A stretch of DNA of 64,000 bases from Fistularia commersonii. Its lineage: Eukaryota; Chordata; Actinopteri; Syngnathiformes; Fistulariidae. Made by a program: the position numbers and the translations under genes. The number at the start of each line of letters is the position of its first letter. The stretch's first letter is position 1. Positions 50,591 through 59,696 of the stretch are shown here, piece by piece. Location: the NCBI GenBank assembly GCA_037954325.1, contig JBBMNZ010000014.1, positions 12,560,956-12,624,955 on the forward strand, in the 5' to 3' direction. The notes beneath the pieces were generated by a model. That model did no database searches. It was not told the origin of the DNA and saw nothing but the letters and a program-made list of their open reading frames with translations.

Positions 50591-52280
50591 TTTGCTTGAC
50601 TGTAGCCTTCAGCCAGGAGAAGTTGTCATCAAGTGGCGTTCAACTTTCATGGGGCATTTCGACTGTGAACCACAACGCCCCACAGTCGGTGGGTCGCCAG
50701 TGGTTGCCAGTCACTGCCCAAGTCCTCCCGCTCCAAGCTCAACTCCTTCCTCCTCTTCCACAGCCAGCAAGACGCTCTTTCTGCTGCATCCCCTAACCTA
50801 CGAGCAGCTGCGCTTCCTTTACCTTCCTGCTATTCTCAGGGCTGTGACCGTCTTTCACACAGACTGTGCCTGGAAACCCCCTGCATTCGATCTCAACTGG
50901 GAACAGTCAAGCCTGCCACCCTTTGGCTCTTCCCTGCTCAAAGAGATCTCTGATACTTGATGGCTTTCCCCTCATTGGCCTCCTCGCATCTGTCTTCCCA
51001 CGTGACCAGCACCTTTTTTCCTCTAAGTATCGGACGTCAGCTTGGATCATGTCCCTCCCCTGCCTTGAGTCTGCTTTTCCCCACTGCTGGATGCGGGTGG
51101 ATCAGAGTCCTCGCCTCCCTGCACATTGATTCCTGGTGATGTCCTGTAGCTTCGGTGTTCTTTCAGCTTTTGCCAGTGATCTGTCGACTGCCCGTTTGCA
51201 TCCCGATCTTATAGTGACGCCTGTACTTCTAGCCTTCTTATCAGTAGAGTCTTGACACCTTGAACTCTTCAACCATTGGTGATAAGGGGGGGTTGTAACC
51301 GACAATATCCGATGAATAGCCGTACTGACATGAAGTTCGATCATTCGCTTCCCGTCTCCTCCTAGATTGTCGGTAGACAAACGAGTCTTGGTAGCAGACC
51401 TTGCAGGAAAAGCCTGGCCTTATACTTTCCTGGTAATCCTGACCTCCCAATCTTCCCCAGCCATTCATCTGCCTATTTTTCTATTCAAGGAAACATTGCA
51501 CCTGTCAGTCAGAGATGCATGGTACCATTTCCCTTGGCACTTAATTGGGTTTTCCTCAACTGATGGTATCATTCCCCACTGGGTTTGCAGTTGGAACTTG
51601 GCAATCACTTTCCCCCCTCTGATCACCATGATTCTTGATTTCCTTGGCTTAAACATCATCCGAGCCACAATGCCACATCATCAGAACCTTCAGGATCCAT
51701 CTTGCTTGGTTTGAAGTTTTTATGGTAATGTGGTCCATAAAGCCTCTTATTGGAGGTTTGTGGGTGCAAAAACTGACAAACAGAGTTTTGGTAAACCTGA
51801 GGGAACCTCAATGAAGTGAGCCAGGTTGGCCTCCTTCTCCTTCCTCATTTTCAGAAACCTTTCTGCCCTTCTTGGTCTGCAGAGTTGCTATAGAAGTCCA
51901 CCTGTTAAATCTCTTGGACCCTCCTTTTTTTAGTACTTGCTGTTTTGAACCGCTTGTTGAGGGTCTTGATCTCCCTCCTCAGTTGCAAGTTCTCTTCCAG
52001 CCTTGTGTTTGGCTAATTTACTTAAGTTCCACTGCTTTCCTTTCTCTCTTCTGTGCCAAAGCGTTCTCAGGCCATGGTGAAGACGATTGTCATCATGCTG
52101 TCCATTTTCCTCTCAGATGCTCCTGCCAATCTAGCCTAAAGAACTCAATCTTCGTCCTTGTCTGTTTGGTTCCTCGCAGTGTTGTTATTTGCCTTGTGCC
52201 AGTTCTCTTTCTCCATCATAGGTCGAAAGCCCGAGGTAGTATTAGCTTTGAGATTGAGGAGGTACTGAGAGGTAATATTT
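50590..52280 (-). mobile_element. Large decayed non-LTR retrotransposon (RT-containing)
   Basis: Read on the minus strand, translated pieces occur in protein order. HKPPIRGFMDHITIKTSNQA (about 51770-51700) is the RT palm region. FKPRKSRIMVIRGGKV then AKFQLQTQWGMIPSVEENPI and KCQGKWYHASLTDR (51660-51490) follow. Then come LSPMVEEFKVSR (about 51280-51245), CQDSTDKKARSTGVTIRSGC and KRAVDRSLAKAERTPKLQDI (51240-51135), a VTWEDRCEEANE segment (about 51005-50970) and a DRMQGVSRHSLCER segment (about 50890-50845). This order matches a reverse-transcriptase protein family abundant in fish and invertebrate genomes. Many frameshifts and stops exist. The part from 51800 to 52280 is probably its N-terminal side but is weakly matched. 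I do not assign a clade. Confidence 0.6.
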
Positions 52281-52909
52281 AGCATTGGATTTATTTTTTT
52301 TAAGTTCCCTTGTAGTCTCACAAAGCTTTTTTGCATGGCACCTTACGTGTAACACTTCCTCAGTAAGTGTGGTTTGGGTGAACCGTTTGTTATCCATGTG
52401 ATTTCTGTAGCTGTAACTGTTGTGTTTCTCATTGAATCTCTCATCTTCCTACGCCTCTCGAGAGACTAATGGCTAATAACTGATGTATGTACTCAACATT
52501 AAAACATTGCACCTTCGAAACGCAATTTAAACATGTACTCATACTCATTTGCCCAAGTCTGTACATGGAAGATGCCCCTTATTTCTTCGACTCTTTGTAG
52601 GAAAATATATAACCCCAAAAAATGATCATAAAAGTAATTGATGCAATTATCAATAAGTGTAATTAGTAATAAAATAATTCACTGAATGTTCTTTGAAATT
52701 CTTTGGGCGCTAGAGTCATTTAGCTCAACAAGGTGAACAAATTACTCCTCACAGGTGTGGACTTGAGAGCCAAACCGGGAGCCTCGGTGTGCTAAACATT
52801 AATGTCGAGAATATAGGTAGTAAAATGATGCTCCATAAAGTACAATAGTCTGGCTTACAAGGGCTTGTCACTGGAAACGTCACTCTCCATAGTTTAATAT
52901 CTGACATGG

Positions 52910-53100
52910 TAAAGCCGCATTTCAGCACCACGGATAGCGCCAATAGCCTCGATTTACAGCGGCACAAACTTTTCAGCACCATGGACAGCGACACCGAATG
53001 CGGAGTGGACATTTTTAACGCGCCATGGACAGAGACACCGGAGCTAAATTTTCGCGGAATGGGCATTTCAACACCATGTGCGGTAGATGTGACCAGTATT
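52910..53100 (+). repeat. CpG-rich degenerate tandem repeat (about 50-bp unit)
   Basis: Three to four diverged units share CAGCACCAYGGAYAGCGMCA: CAGCACCACGGATAGCGCCA at 52923, CAGCACCATGGACAGCGACA at 52974, and CGCGCCATGGACAGAGACAC at about 53020, then a partial unit CAACACCATGTGCGG at about 53069. CpG content is far above the flanks. A 70-codon frame crosses it without interruption. Source unknown. Confidence 0.5.
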
Positions 53101-53363
53101 CAGTCATCCTTTGTCTAAAGAGGTCATCCTGCATGGAGGGTCCTAATGAAGCTTAAGCAAGTCCTAAGTGTCATTGAACAAGGGGCGGGGTTTGCCTTTA
53201 ACCTTTCTGCAGTTAAGTGCAGGTCAATTTTTTTTTTTTTTTCAGAATATCCAACCATCAATTCTCTCATTCTGAGGCAAATTAAGGTTTTCAATGATAG
53301 CAGTGAATGCTTTTGGATTGAAATTGTCACATTCCCTTATAAAATTGGACCACTGCGTTCAAC

Positions 53364-53508
53364 TTATGGATGAACCGTGTGCAGTAGGCAGCCACTGCAG
53401 TTAGGGGTTTATTTGCTCAACAACACTTCAGCAGGTTAAGAGAAGTGCGGGAATCAAACCAGGAATGTTTGGTTCCAACTGGCCAAAGCTCCTGAGCTAC
53501 GGCACTCC
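53364..53508 (-). repeat. tRNA-derived SINE fragment
   Basis: On the minus strand it has an A-box-like GCCGTAGCTCAGGAGC, a B-box-like CTGGTTTGATTCCCGC, and a body ending GCACACGGTTCATCCAT. It matches the head and middle of the copy at 21823-22037, including CCAAACATTCCTGGTTT-type sequence before the B box, and lacks the 3' tail. Confidence 0.6.
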
Positions 53509-53939
53509 ATTTGGGGTGAAATAAGAGGAACCAAATTAAACCATTGCCTAAATAAAGAGAACAATCATATTGCAGTGAGGGGGCAGTGCAAAGCACCGCA
53601 TTTCTGTGGCGCCATTCTAGCAGAATGATCTGTGAAATGGGAAAGTAATGTCGTCCCCCGAAACCAACCAGGTGGCCTTTGTGTTCACACATGGTGTTAA
53701 GAACAGCAGGGAAGATGTGCTCCAGTGATTGGAGGCTGCACCCTCAGCATTTCTATTAATTAACCATGGGACAGAATGACTTGCTTCCCTGCATTACCAG
53801 AAAATATCTCAAATGAAGAAATGAAGACACAGTAGAACCAGTCTAGTCAAAGTTTACAGGGTTGAGACTTGCCGCTGCTCTCTTGCACTTCATGTCAGTA
53901 TTGAGTGAGCAGTATCAGCACCCAACCCCCCCGGACAAC

Positions 53940-53957
53940 AAAAAAAAAAAAAAAAAA
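53940..53957. repeat. Poly(A) tract
   Basis: Eighteen A following CCCCCCCGGACAAC; it could be the tail of an old retroelement, but no body is identified. Confidence 0.8.
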
Positions 53958-54047
53958 TGATGATGAAATGAATATATGTATGTATATGGTTCTGAGATGG
54001 CTATTTGGTTGAGTGGTCACTTCTGACTTCGGATCTTCAGTGACTGA

Positions 54048-54136
54048 ATAGCACTTTTTGTAAGTCGCTTTGGATAAAAGCGTCTGCCAAATGACTGCAA
54101 TGTAATATAATGTAATGTTATGAAATGTAATGTAAC
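54048..54136 (+). repeat. Teleost interspersed repeat tail with TGTAA-type repeats
   Basis: The motif TTGTAAGTCGCTTTGGATAA followed by AAGCGTCTGCCAAATGAC and then repeated AATGTAA units is a well-known 3' end shared by several fish interspersed repeats. The upstream body is too diverged to classify. Confidence 0.6.
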
Positions 54137-54647
54137 ATAAAACAACAATAGGCACAAGGTATGAGGCACCAGGCAGAGGCTGGGAACACACTTCAGCTCA
54201 AAGGTAATTTAAAGATCTGCAGAGATCTAGGATAAACAGGAAAGGTAAGAGACATTTCCCCCTATATACCCGGAGACTGCAGTTAAGGGAACAACCAGTC
54301 AATGTACCTTTTGATATGGACTGCTGAGCAGTTTGGTTATAAAAGATTGTAGGGCTTCATCTCAAATTTTGACAGTCACCAAACTGTAGTGATAAGGTAT
54401 GCAAGGTGAGAAGCTATTAATCGTTCAAGCTAACACTATAAAGAGATTTCTTTCTACAAAGTAATATTCCTTCTGTTTAGAGAGAAAGAACATTTGGGGG
54501 AAATATGAAATATTGACTTAAAGACAATGGTCCTTAAAGTACTCTCCATAAGTCTGCAGCAACCTGTCAATTGCATACTTTCATTTAAGTCAAATTAAAT
54601 TTTTAGAAAATTGCGAATCACTTTGAGAGTAAGCTGACTTGTACTTC

Positions 54648-56023
54648 GGACAGTGACACAAGTTTTGTAATTTTAGCTGTTTACGAAAACATTCAGGATA
54701 CAATCATATAATCAATATGGACTTAAAGTGCAGACTCTCAGCTGTAATTTGAGGATTCACATCCGAATTGGAGTAAGAGTTTAGGAATTACAGATCTTTA
54801 ATACGTAGCCGCCTCTTTTTCAAGGGACCAAAAGTAATTGGACAATTGACTTAGAAGACTGCAAAAAAACAAAAAAAAAAAAACAAGGCTGCATGGGCTC
54901 TTCCCTCAGTAACCTGTCGTCAATTGAGCATTTAAGAGGTCTGGAGTTGATTCCAGGTGTGGCGTTTTAAGAAAAACCCCTTCACAACATCCACCAAGTG
55001 AAGAACACGCTCCAGGAAGTAGGTGCATCCATATCTAAGTCTACCATAAAGAGAAGACTTCAGTAGAGTAAATACAAAGGATTCACCATAAGGTGCAAAC
55101 CATTAATCAGCCTCAAAAATAGAAAGGCCAGAATTGACTTTGCCAAAAAAAACACCTGAAGAAGTCAGCCCAGTTCTGAAACAGCATTCTCTGGACGGAT
55201 GAGACTAAGATCAACCTGTACCAGAATGATGAGAAGAAGAAAGTTAGGAGAAGAATTGGAGCAGCTCATGATCCAAAGCACACCACATCTTCTGTTAAAC
55301 ATAGTAGAGGCAGTGTGATGGCATGGGCATGCATGGCTTCCAATGGCACTGAGTCACTTGTGTTTATTGATGATGTTACAAAAGACAGAAGCAGCCGGAT
55401 GAATTCTGAAGTGTATAGGGATATACTTTCTGCTCAGATTTAGCCAAATGCAGCAAAGTTGATTGGACGGCGCTTCACAGTCCAGATGGACGATGATCCA
55501 AAACATACTGGAAAAGCAACCCAGGAGTTTTTTAATGCAGAGAAGTGGAATATTTTGCAATGGCCGAGTCAATCACTCAATCTCAACCCAATTGAGCCTG
55601 CATTTCACTTGCTCAAGACAAAACTGAAGGCATAAAGACACAAAAATTTGCAACAACTGAAGACAGTTGCAGAAAAGTCCCGGCACACAAGGAGGAAAGG
55701 TGTTTGATCATGTCAATGGGTTCCAGACTTCAGGCAGTCATTGCCTGCAAAATATTCTCAAGAAGACATTGCAAAGTAAAATTTTACTTGGGTTTATGTT
55801 TATTTGTCCAATTACTTTTGAGCCCCTGAATTGAGGAGCATTTGTATAAAAATAGCTACAATTCCTACATGTTTAATCACATATTTTTGTTCAACCCCTT
55901 GAATTAAACCTTAAAATCTGCACTTGAATTCTGTTGTAGCTGTTTCATTTCAAATCTAATGTGGTGGCATGCAGAGCCCAAATCATGAAGATTGTGTCAC
56001 TGTCCAAATATTTCTGGGCCTAA
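54648..56023 (+). mobile_element. Tc1-like DNA transposon with long inverted repeats
   Basis: The right end reverse-complements to GGCCCAGAAATATTTGGACA then GTGACACAATCTTCATGAT. The left end starts GGACAGTGACACAAG and stays similar inwards for about 150-200 bp (for example TTAAAGTGCAGA...CTGTAATTTGAGG on the left against AAGTGCAGATTTTAAGG on the right). CCAAAAGTAATTGGACAA (about 54830) and TTGTCCAATTACTTTTGAG (about 55806) form the inner inverted repeats. A broken transposase gene lies between them. A related remnant in the opposite orientation is at 10028-10500. Confidence 0.75.
55100..55790 (+). pseudogene. Tc1-family transposase pseudogene (5' part missing)
   Basis: From about 55185 the frame reads WTDETKINLYQNDEKKKVRR, VMAWACMASNGTESLVFIDD, VYRDILSAQI then a stop, RRFTVQMDDDPKHTGKATQE, KWNILQWPSQSLNLNPIEPA and FHLLKTKLKA then another stop. 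Asp of TDE, Asp within MDDDPKHT and Glu of NPIE mark the DDE catalytic triad positions. The N-terminal DNA-binding domain is not recognisable, so the gene is 5'-deleted and carries at least two stops. It is inactive. Confidence 0.75.
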
Positions 56024-56149
56024 CCCTACGTGTTATTTGTGCGATTTTGTTGATTTCACAGTTTGTATTGGCTGTTTAATGCGAAATAACTGAATGAAAT
56101 CTAAGGAAATCATGGAAATTACAAAAGTTTTACGGTCAGTATATGTGCG

Positions 56150-56498
56150 CTTTCATAGCACTTCTCTCTCCGATAATTAATATTCGCACCACATGCCTTG
56201 GTGAGCTTTCCAGTTGAGCGTCTCCCTCCGCCGCATATAGAGCCGCCTGAACGGAAGCGGCGCCAGTCAGTAAGTAAGTCTGCTTCAGAAGAGGGAGGTT
56301 GCTGCCACTTTCAGCCTGTTTCTTTTCGTTTCATTTTTTACCCCCCCCCTTCCCACCGGCGATCTCAACCCTTTTCAGCACCAGTCAGCTGGAATAAACC
56401 AAAAAAAAAAACAAAAAAAAACATAAAATCCCGACGTGCCCTGCACCCGATGTGAAGAAGACAGCGAAGAAAAGGACGTGAAATAAACCAGAAAAGCA
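56150..56498 (+). promoter_or_regulatory. vstm2l: vstm2l promoter-proximal region and 5' UTR
   Basis: CpG density rises sharply here relative to the AT-rich flanks (clusters such as CCGCCGCATATAG and GAAGCGGCGCC near 56227-56263), and the CpG-rich character continues through exon 1 to about 56830. CATATAG at 56234-56240 is a weak TATA-like element. The last 100 bp before the ATG contain A-runs and purine-rich sequence. The transcription start cannot be placed from sequence alone. A possible mini-intron and a start-stop uORF are described separately. Confidence 0.45.
56450..56455 (+). promoter_or_regulatory. Start-stop upstream ORF (ATG TGA) in the vstm2l leader
   Basis: ATGTGA forms a minimal start-stop unit 43 nt upstream of the vstm2l ATG, out of frame with it. 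If the leader includes this stretch, such an element could hold ribosomes and lower translation of the main ORF. Its context (A at -3, T at +4) is moderate. Another short uORF, ATG CCT TGG TGA, lies at 56193-56204. Confidence 0.35.
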
Positions 56499-56616
56499 AT
56501 GGGGTTGATCCGAGTGCTGCTGGGGACTTTACATTATCTGGGACTCTACGTGCAACTTAGTGTTTCCGCGAGGCAGACTGGACACGGCGAGGTGGAGAAT
56601 CACATCTCTGGAAACG
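56499..56616 (+). CDS. vstm2l: vstm2l coding exon 1 (start codon and signal peptide)
   Basis: ATG at 56499 lies in a good initiation context (G at -3, G at +4). The frame reads MGLIRVLLGTLHYLGLYVQL followed by SVSARQTGHGEVENHISGN, and a GTAGGC donor follows 56616, leaving one base of a split codon (phase 1). Human VSTM2L begins the same way: a LHYL-containing hydrophobic signal peptide, then a short linker with a GH motif and NHxSGH just before the Ig V-set domain. From family knowledge, VSTM2L is a small (about 200-residue) secreted Ig-superfamily protein, mainly neural, reported to bind humanin and counter its neuroprotective effect. Residues 1-24 or so form the signal peptide here. The Ig-domain exons, which should carry a WWYV-type motif, were not found before 64,000, so intron 1 exceeds 7.3 kb. 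Position 12 kb downstream of ctnnbl1 in the same orientation matches mammalian synteny. Confidence 0.9.
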
Positions 56617-57077
56617 GTAGGCTTAAGTTCCGTTACACCCGTCTCTCATCTGCGGGGGGAAAAGACGGTGCGTTCGGTAAGCGGTGCCATCTGCGCACAA
56701 AAAGGGCGGCGGTGGTGCCGAAGAAGGAATCGAGCGCAGCGCAAACGCTGACAGGCAAATGGTGACGGTGTTGCGCAAACGAGTGCGACACTCTTTGTGT
56801 TACTACTTCGATTTGTCACGGCGTCGGAGTCTCGGTGTGTGTTTTAACAGATATGCCTTTGCAAAAAAAAAACCTCAGCTGAGTCCAAGAGAGAGGAGTC
56901 AGGTTGGGAGTTTTGCGCACTTCTGGTTGGGGGGGAGAAAAAACAAAACAAAACAAAAACAGCGTCTGTTGAAGCCGGGGGGGGGTTTGGGATGTTTTCA
57001 TCTGATTGTTGGATGTAAGGGCTTTCTTTCCCTTTTGCATCGTATCACCTGGTCTCTCACGGGGCCCTTCTCATGAC

Positions 57078-57102
57078 CACACACACACACACACACACAC
57101 AC
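57078..57102. repeat. (CA)n microsatellite
   Basis: 25 bp of uninterrupted CA in vstm2l intron 1, about 460 bp after exon 1. Confidence 0.9.
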
Positions 57103-59672
57103 GGTTTTGTGCCAGTGGGTTTTGCTTCGCCGGTCACTCGCCACAGGTGTCCCACTGTCAGACGTGACAGCACAGCTCGGTTTCATATAAAGTGGGGACT
57201 GAGAGGATGGCACTCCTGCATGTCCTTGAGCTGTGACTCGTTTCCAACTCTGTCTCAGCAGCTGCGGCCATGCAGCAACACGTTGCGTCCAAAAGTAGCA
57301 TTTTGATAATGCTGTGCTTCCCTAATGGTCATTGTCTGTAACAATACAGTTTCTCGCCTAGATTTCTTTTGTTTTACATTTCTGTTTATGAAATCGACAT
57401 TTGTTCCTCAAACAAAATAAGTGACTTTCCCCCTAACTTATAAATACCACATTTAACTATTAATCCTCAGGATAAATGACATGGCACCATTAAGTTGAAT
57501 TTCAGTGAAATTTTGTATTGCCTTTTCTTCTAACTCCCAACTTTACTCATGGGATTTTCATAGGATTCATAACTATAATGAGCCAAAAAATGCAAGCAGC
57601 AAAATTAGGATTGAGCTTATTAAATGGATGAAGAATTGTCACAATTAGATCTGGATTTATTTTTGAATGCAGCAAAGTATCTCTGAATTTGTTTTAAAAA
57701 TAACGGACATGGGAGAATACTACAGTAGAGGAGGATATTCAAAATAGATCAACAGCAGGACTCGTCGGAGGATCCTGCTTATTTGGGAGGCTTCTGGTCA
57801 TCTCCTGTAGCAGCATCTCAGCCTTATATGTCACTCCACATCCTTTATCTTTCACAATTATTGCTGTGGCATTTTACTGTCTTGAAGATGGATCTTAAAA
57901 TGACGGGCCACCCATTTCGGCCCATTGATCTGAGCTGGGTGCGTTCAAACACGCCTAAACCTATTGGATTGCGTCAAATAGCAAATGACATTTTTCTTCT
58001 GTCACTTCAGTGCTTTCTGAATTTCCTTAGTGTTGATGATTTCAAATTTATTTTGAAATAGCAGAAAAATCCAGACATTATTTTCTCCCCATCTAGATCA
58101 TAATCGATATTGGGACTTTTGTCTCCCCACTGATAAAATGGGGAAGTAGTTTCTTTTGACCCGCTAAAAGTCACACACTCTCGACGAATGTCTCTTTCCA
58201 AAACTCCCAAACAGGTTCCTGAAGATAATCAACAGACATCTGTCAGAGGAATCAATGTAGGACTTTAGAATATAAAATAATACAGAAATGTAATACAATA
58301 TATTATCTAGAGGAACCATTATTTCTGGAAAGGCATTTTGGGAGATTTTGAATGTAATATTTGGGACACGACAACAGACTCGCATATTAGTCCTTTTGTT
58401 TTTGTGAGACGGTTGTCACATCTATGACAGATATATCTCTAAAATTCAATTACCTCCAACAAAACACTATAGATCGATTAAAAGGAGAAGCTAAAAGAGG
58501 GAAAAAATGTTTTTGAAGTTCAGAGTTGCTGGATATGAACATTAAGTACAAAATACTTTACACTTAACATTTTATGGCCATCAGACATGATAATAGCAAT
58601 GTCTCACAGCAGGTACTTGCTTCTTAACATAAAGGAATCTGTTTTCAAGCTGAAATGTCCTTGTAGGGAGAGATATTTTGGAATATTATGTGGGCTTTTT
58701 ATGGAAATGAGTGCACAGATACACTTGTTTTTGTTTAGTCCTGAGGGTAGAATGAAAGGAAAGAGGACGGCAACCAGGGATTTAAAACTTGTTCAGATGT
58801 GAGCACATTACCACATTTGTATGTTTTTTTAAATTTCCAACCAAGGTACTAAGTGGCTCTTAATTTAAAGATTAGTAAATTATTTGGAATAATGCTGTGG
58901 CACAGATTTTTTTTTGTGTGTGTGTTGTCAGTTGATTTTCCGGTATGACTGCTTCCTCAATGACTGACTCTTAATTTTGAGTAAAAGTCGGCACATCCTT
59001 GGCTCACTGAGTCATAGACCAGCACCATGAGGTCAAATGAGGAAAACCACAAAGCATTCATTTTTCTTCCTTTTTCCCAGAAAACACTGAAATATGTTTG
59101 TAGTGTTGGTTTCCGAGCCCAGGGGACTCATAATTTATCCGCCTTTCTCTTAGCTGGCCCTTTACCCGCAGGAGGAAAGGAGGGGGATGAAACAGGAGGT
59201 GAATGAAGATAAATGACAGAAAAAATGTTTGGAAATAGTTGCTTGATTTTCAAGATATCTTCAGCTGTTATTGGTCTTGATGATGATGCTTTTTCAATTA
59301 ACTCCTCATTAAAGTCCAGTTACTCAGCCAGGCGATGATTTCAGCCAATCAATTGCCTTAATGAATCAAGTTAAATTACTCATTTGGCCAATAAGATACT
59401 GATACTGTTCAACAAATTAAGCAGATCTAATGCGACAGCAGTATCAAAACAATAATCCCCTTAAGACCTGGGAAACAGCACGTACTATATATACACATAT
59501 CTGGTCTCTTTCCATCTTCATCACCAGAGAAATGTACTTTGGTCTTAAATCCATTCTGACTCTAATCACTTGGACTAGTTTGGTGTAGCAGAATCTTCTA
59601 TGTTGCCTTCGCTGGCTTCAGGCATGGCTGCCCCTCTGTACCAGGTCACAGCTTGATGGGGATGAACAGGCC

Positions 59673-59696
59673 TTTTTTTTTTTTTTTTTTTTTTTT
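59673..59696. repeat. Poly(T) tract, 24 bp
   Basis: Uninterrupted T-run in vstm2l intron 1. Confidence 0.9.

Noticed and set aside
51872..52282. 136-codon open frame on +
   Set aside because: It lies opposite the probable N-terminal side of the minus-strand LINE at 50590-52280 and is most simply its antisense shadow.
56499..56765. Reading vstm2l exon 1 as a complete 88-codon gene
   Set aside because: Similarity to VSTM2L stops exactly at the GTAGGC donor at 56617. The codons after it are intron sequence.
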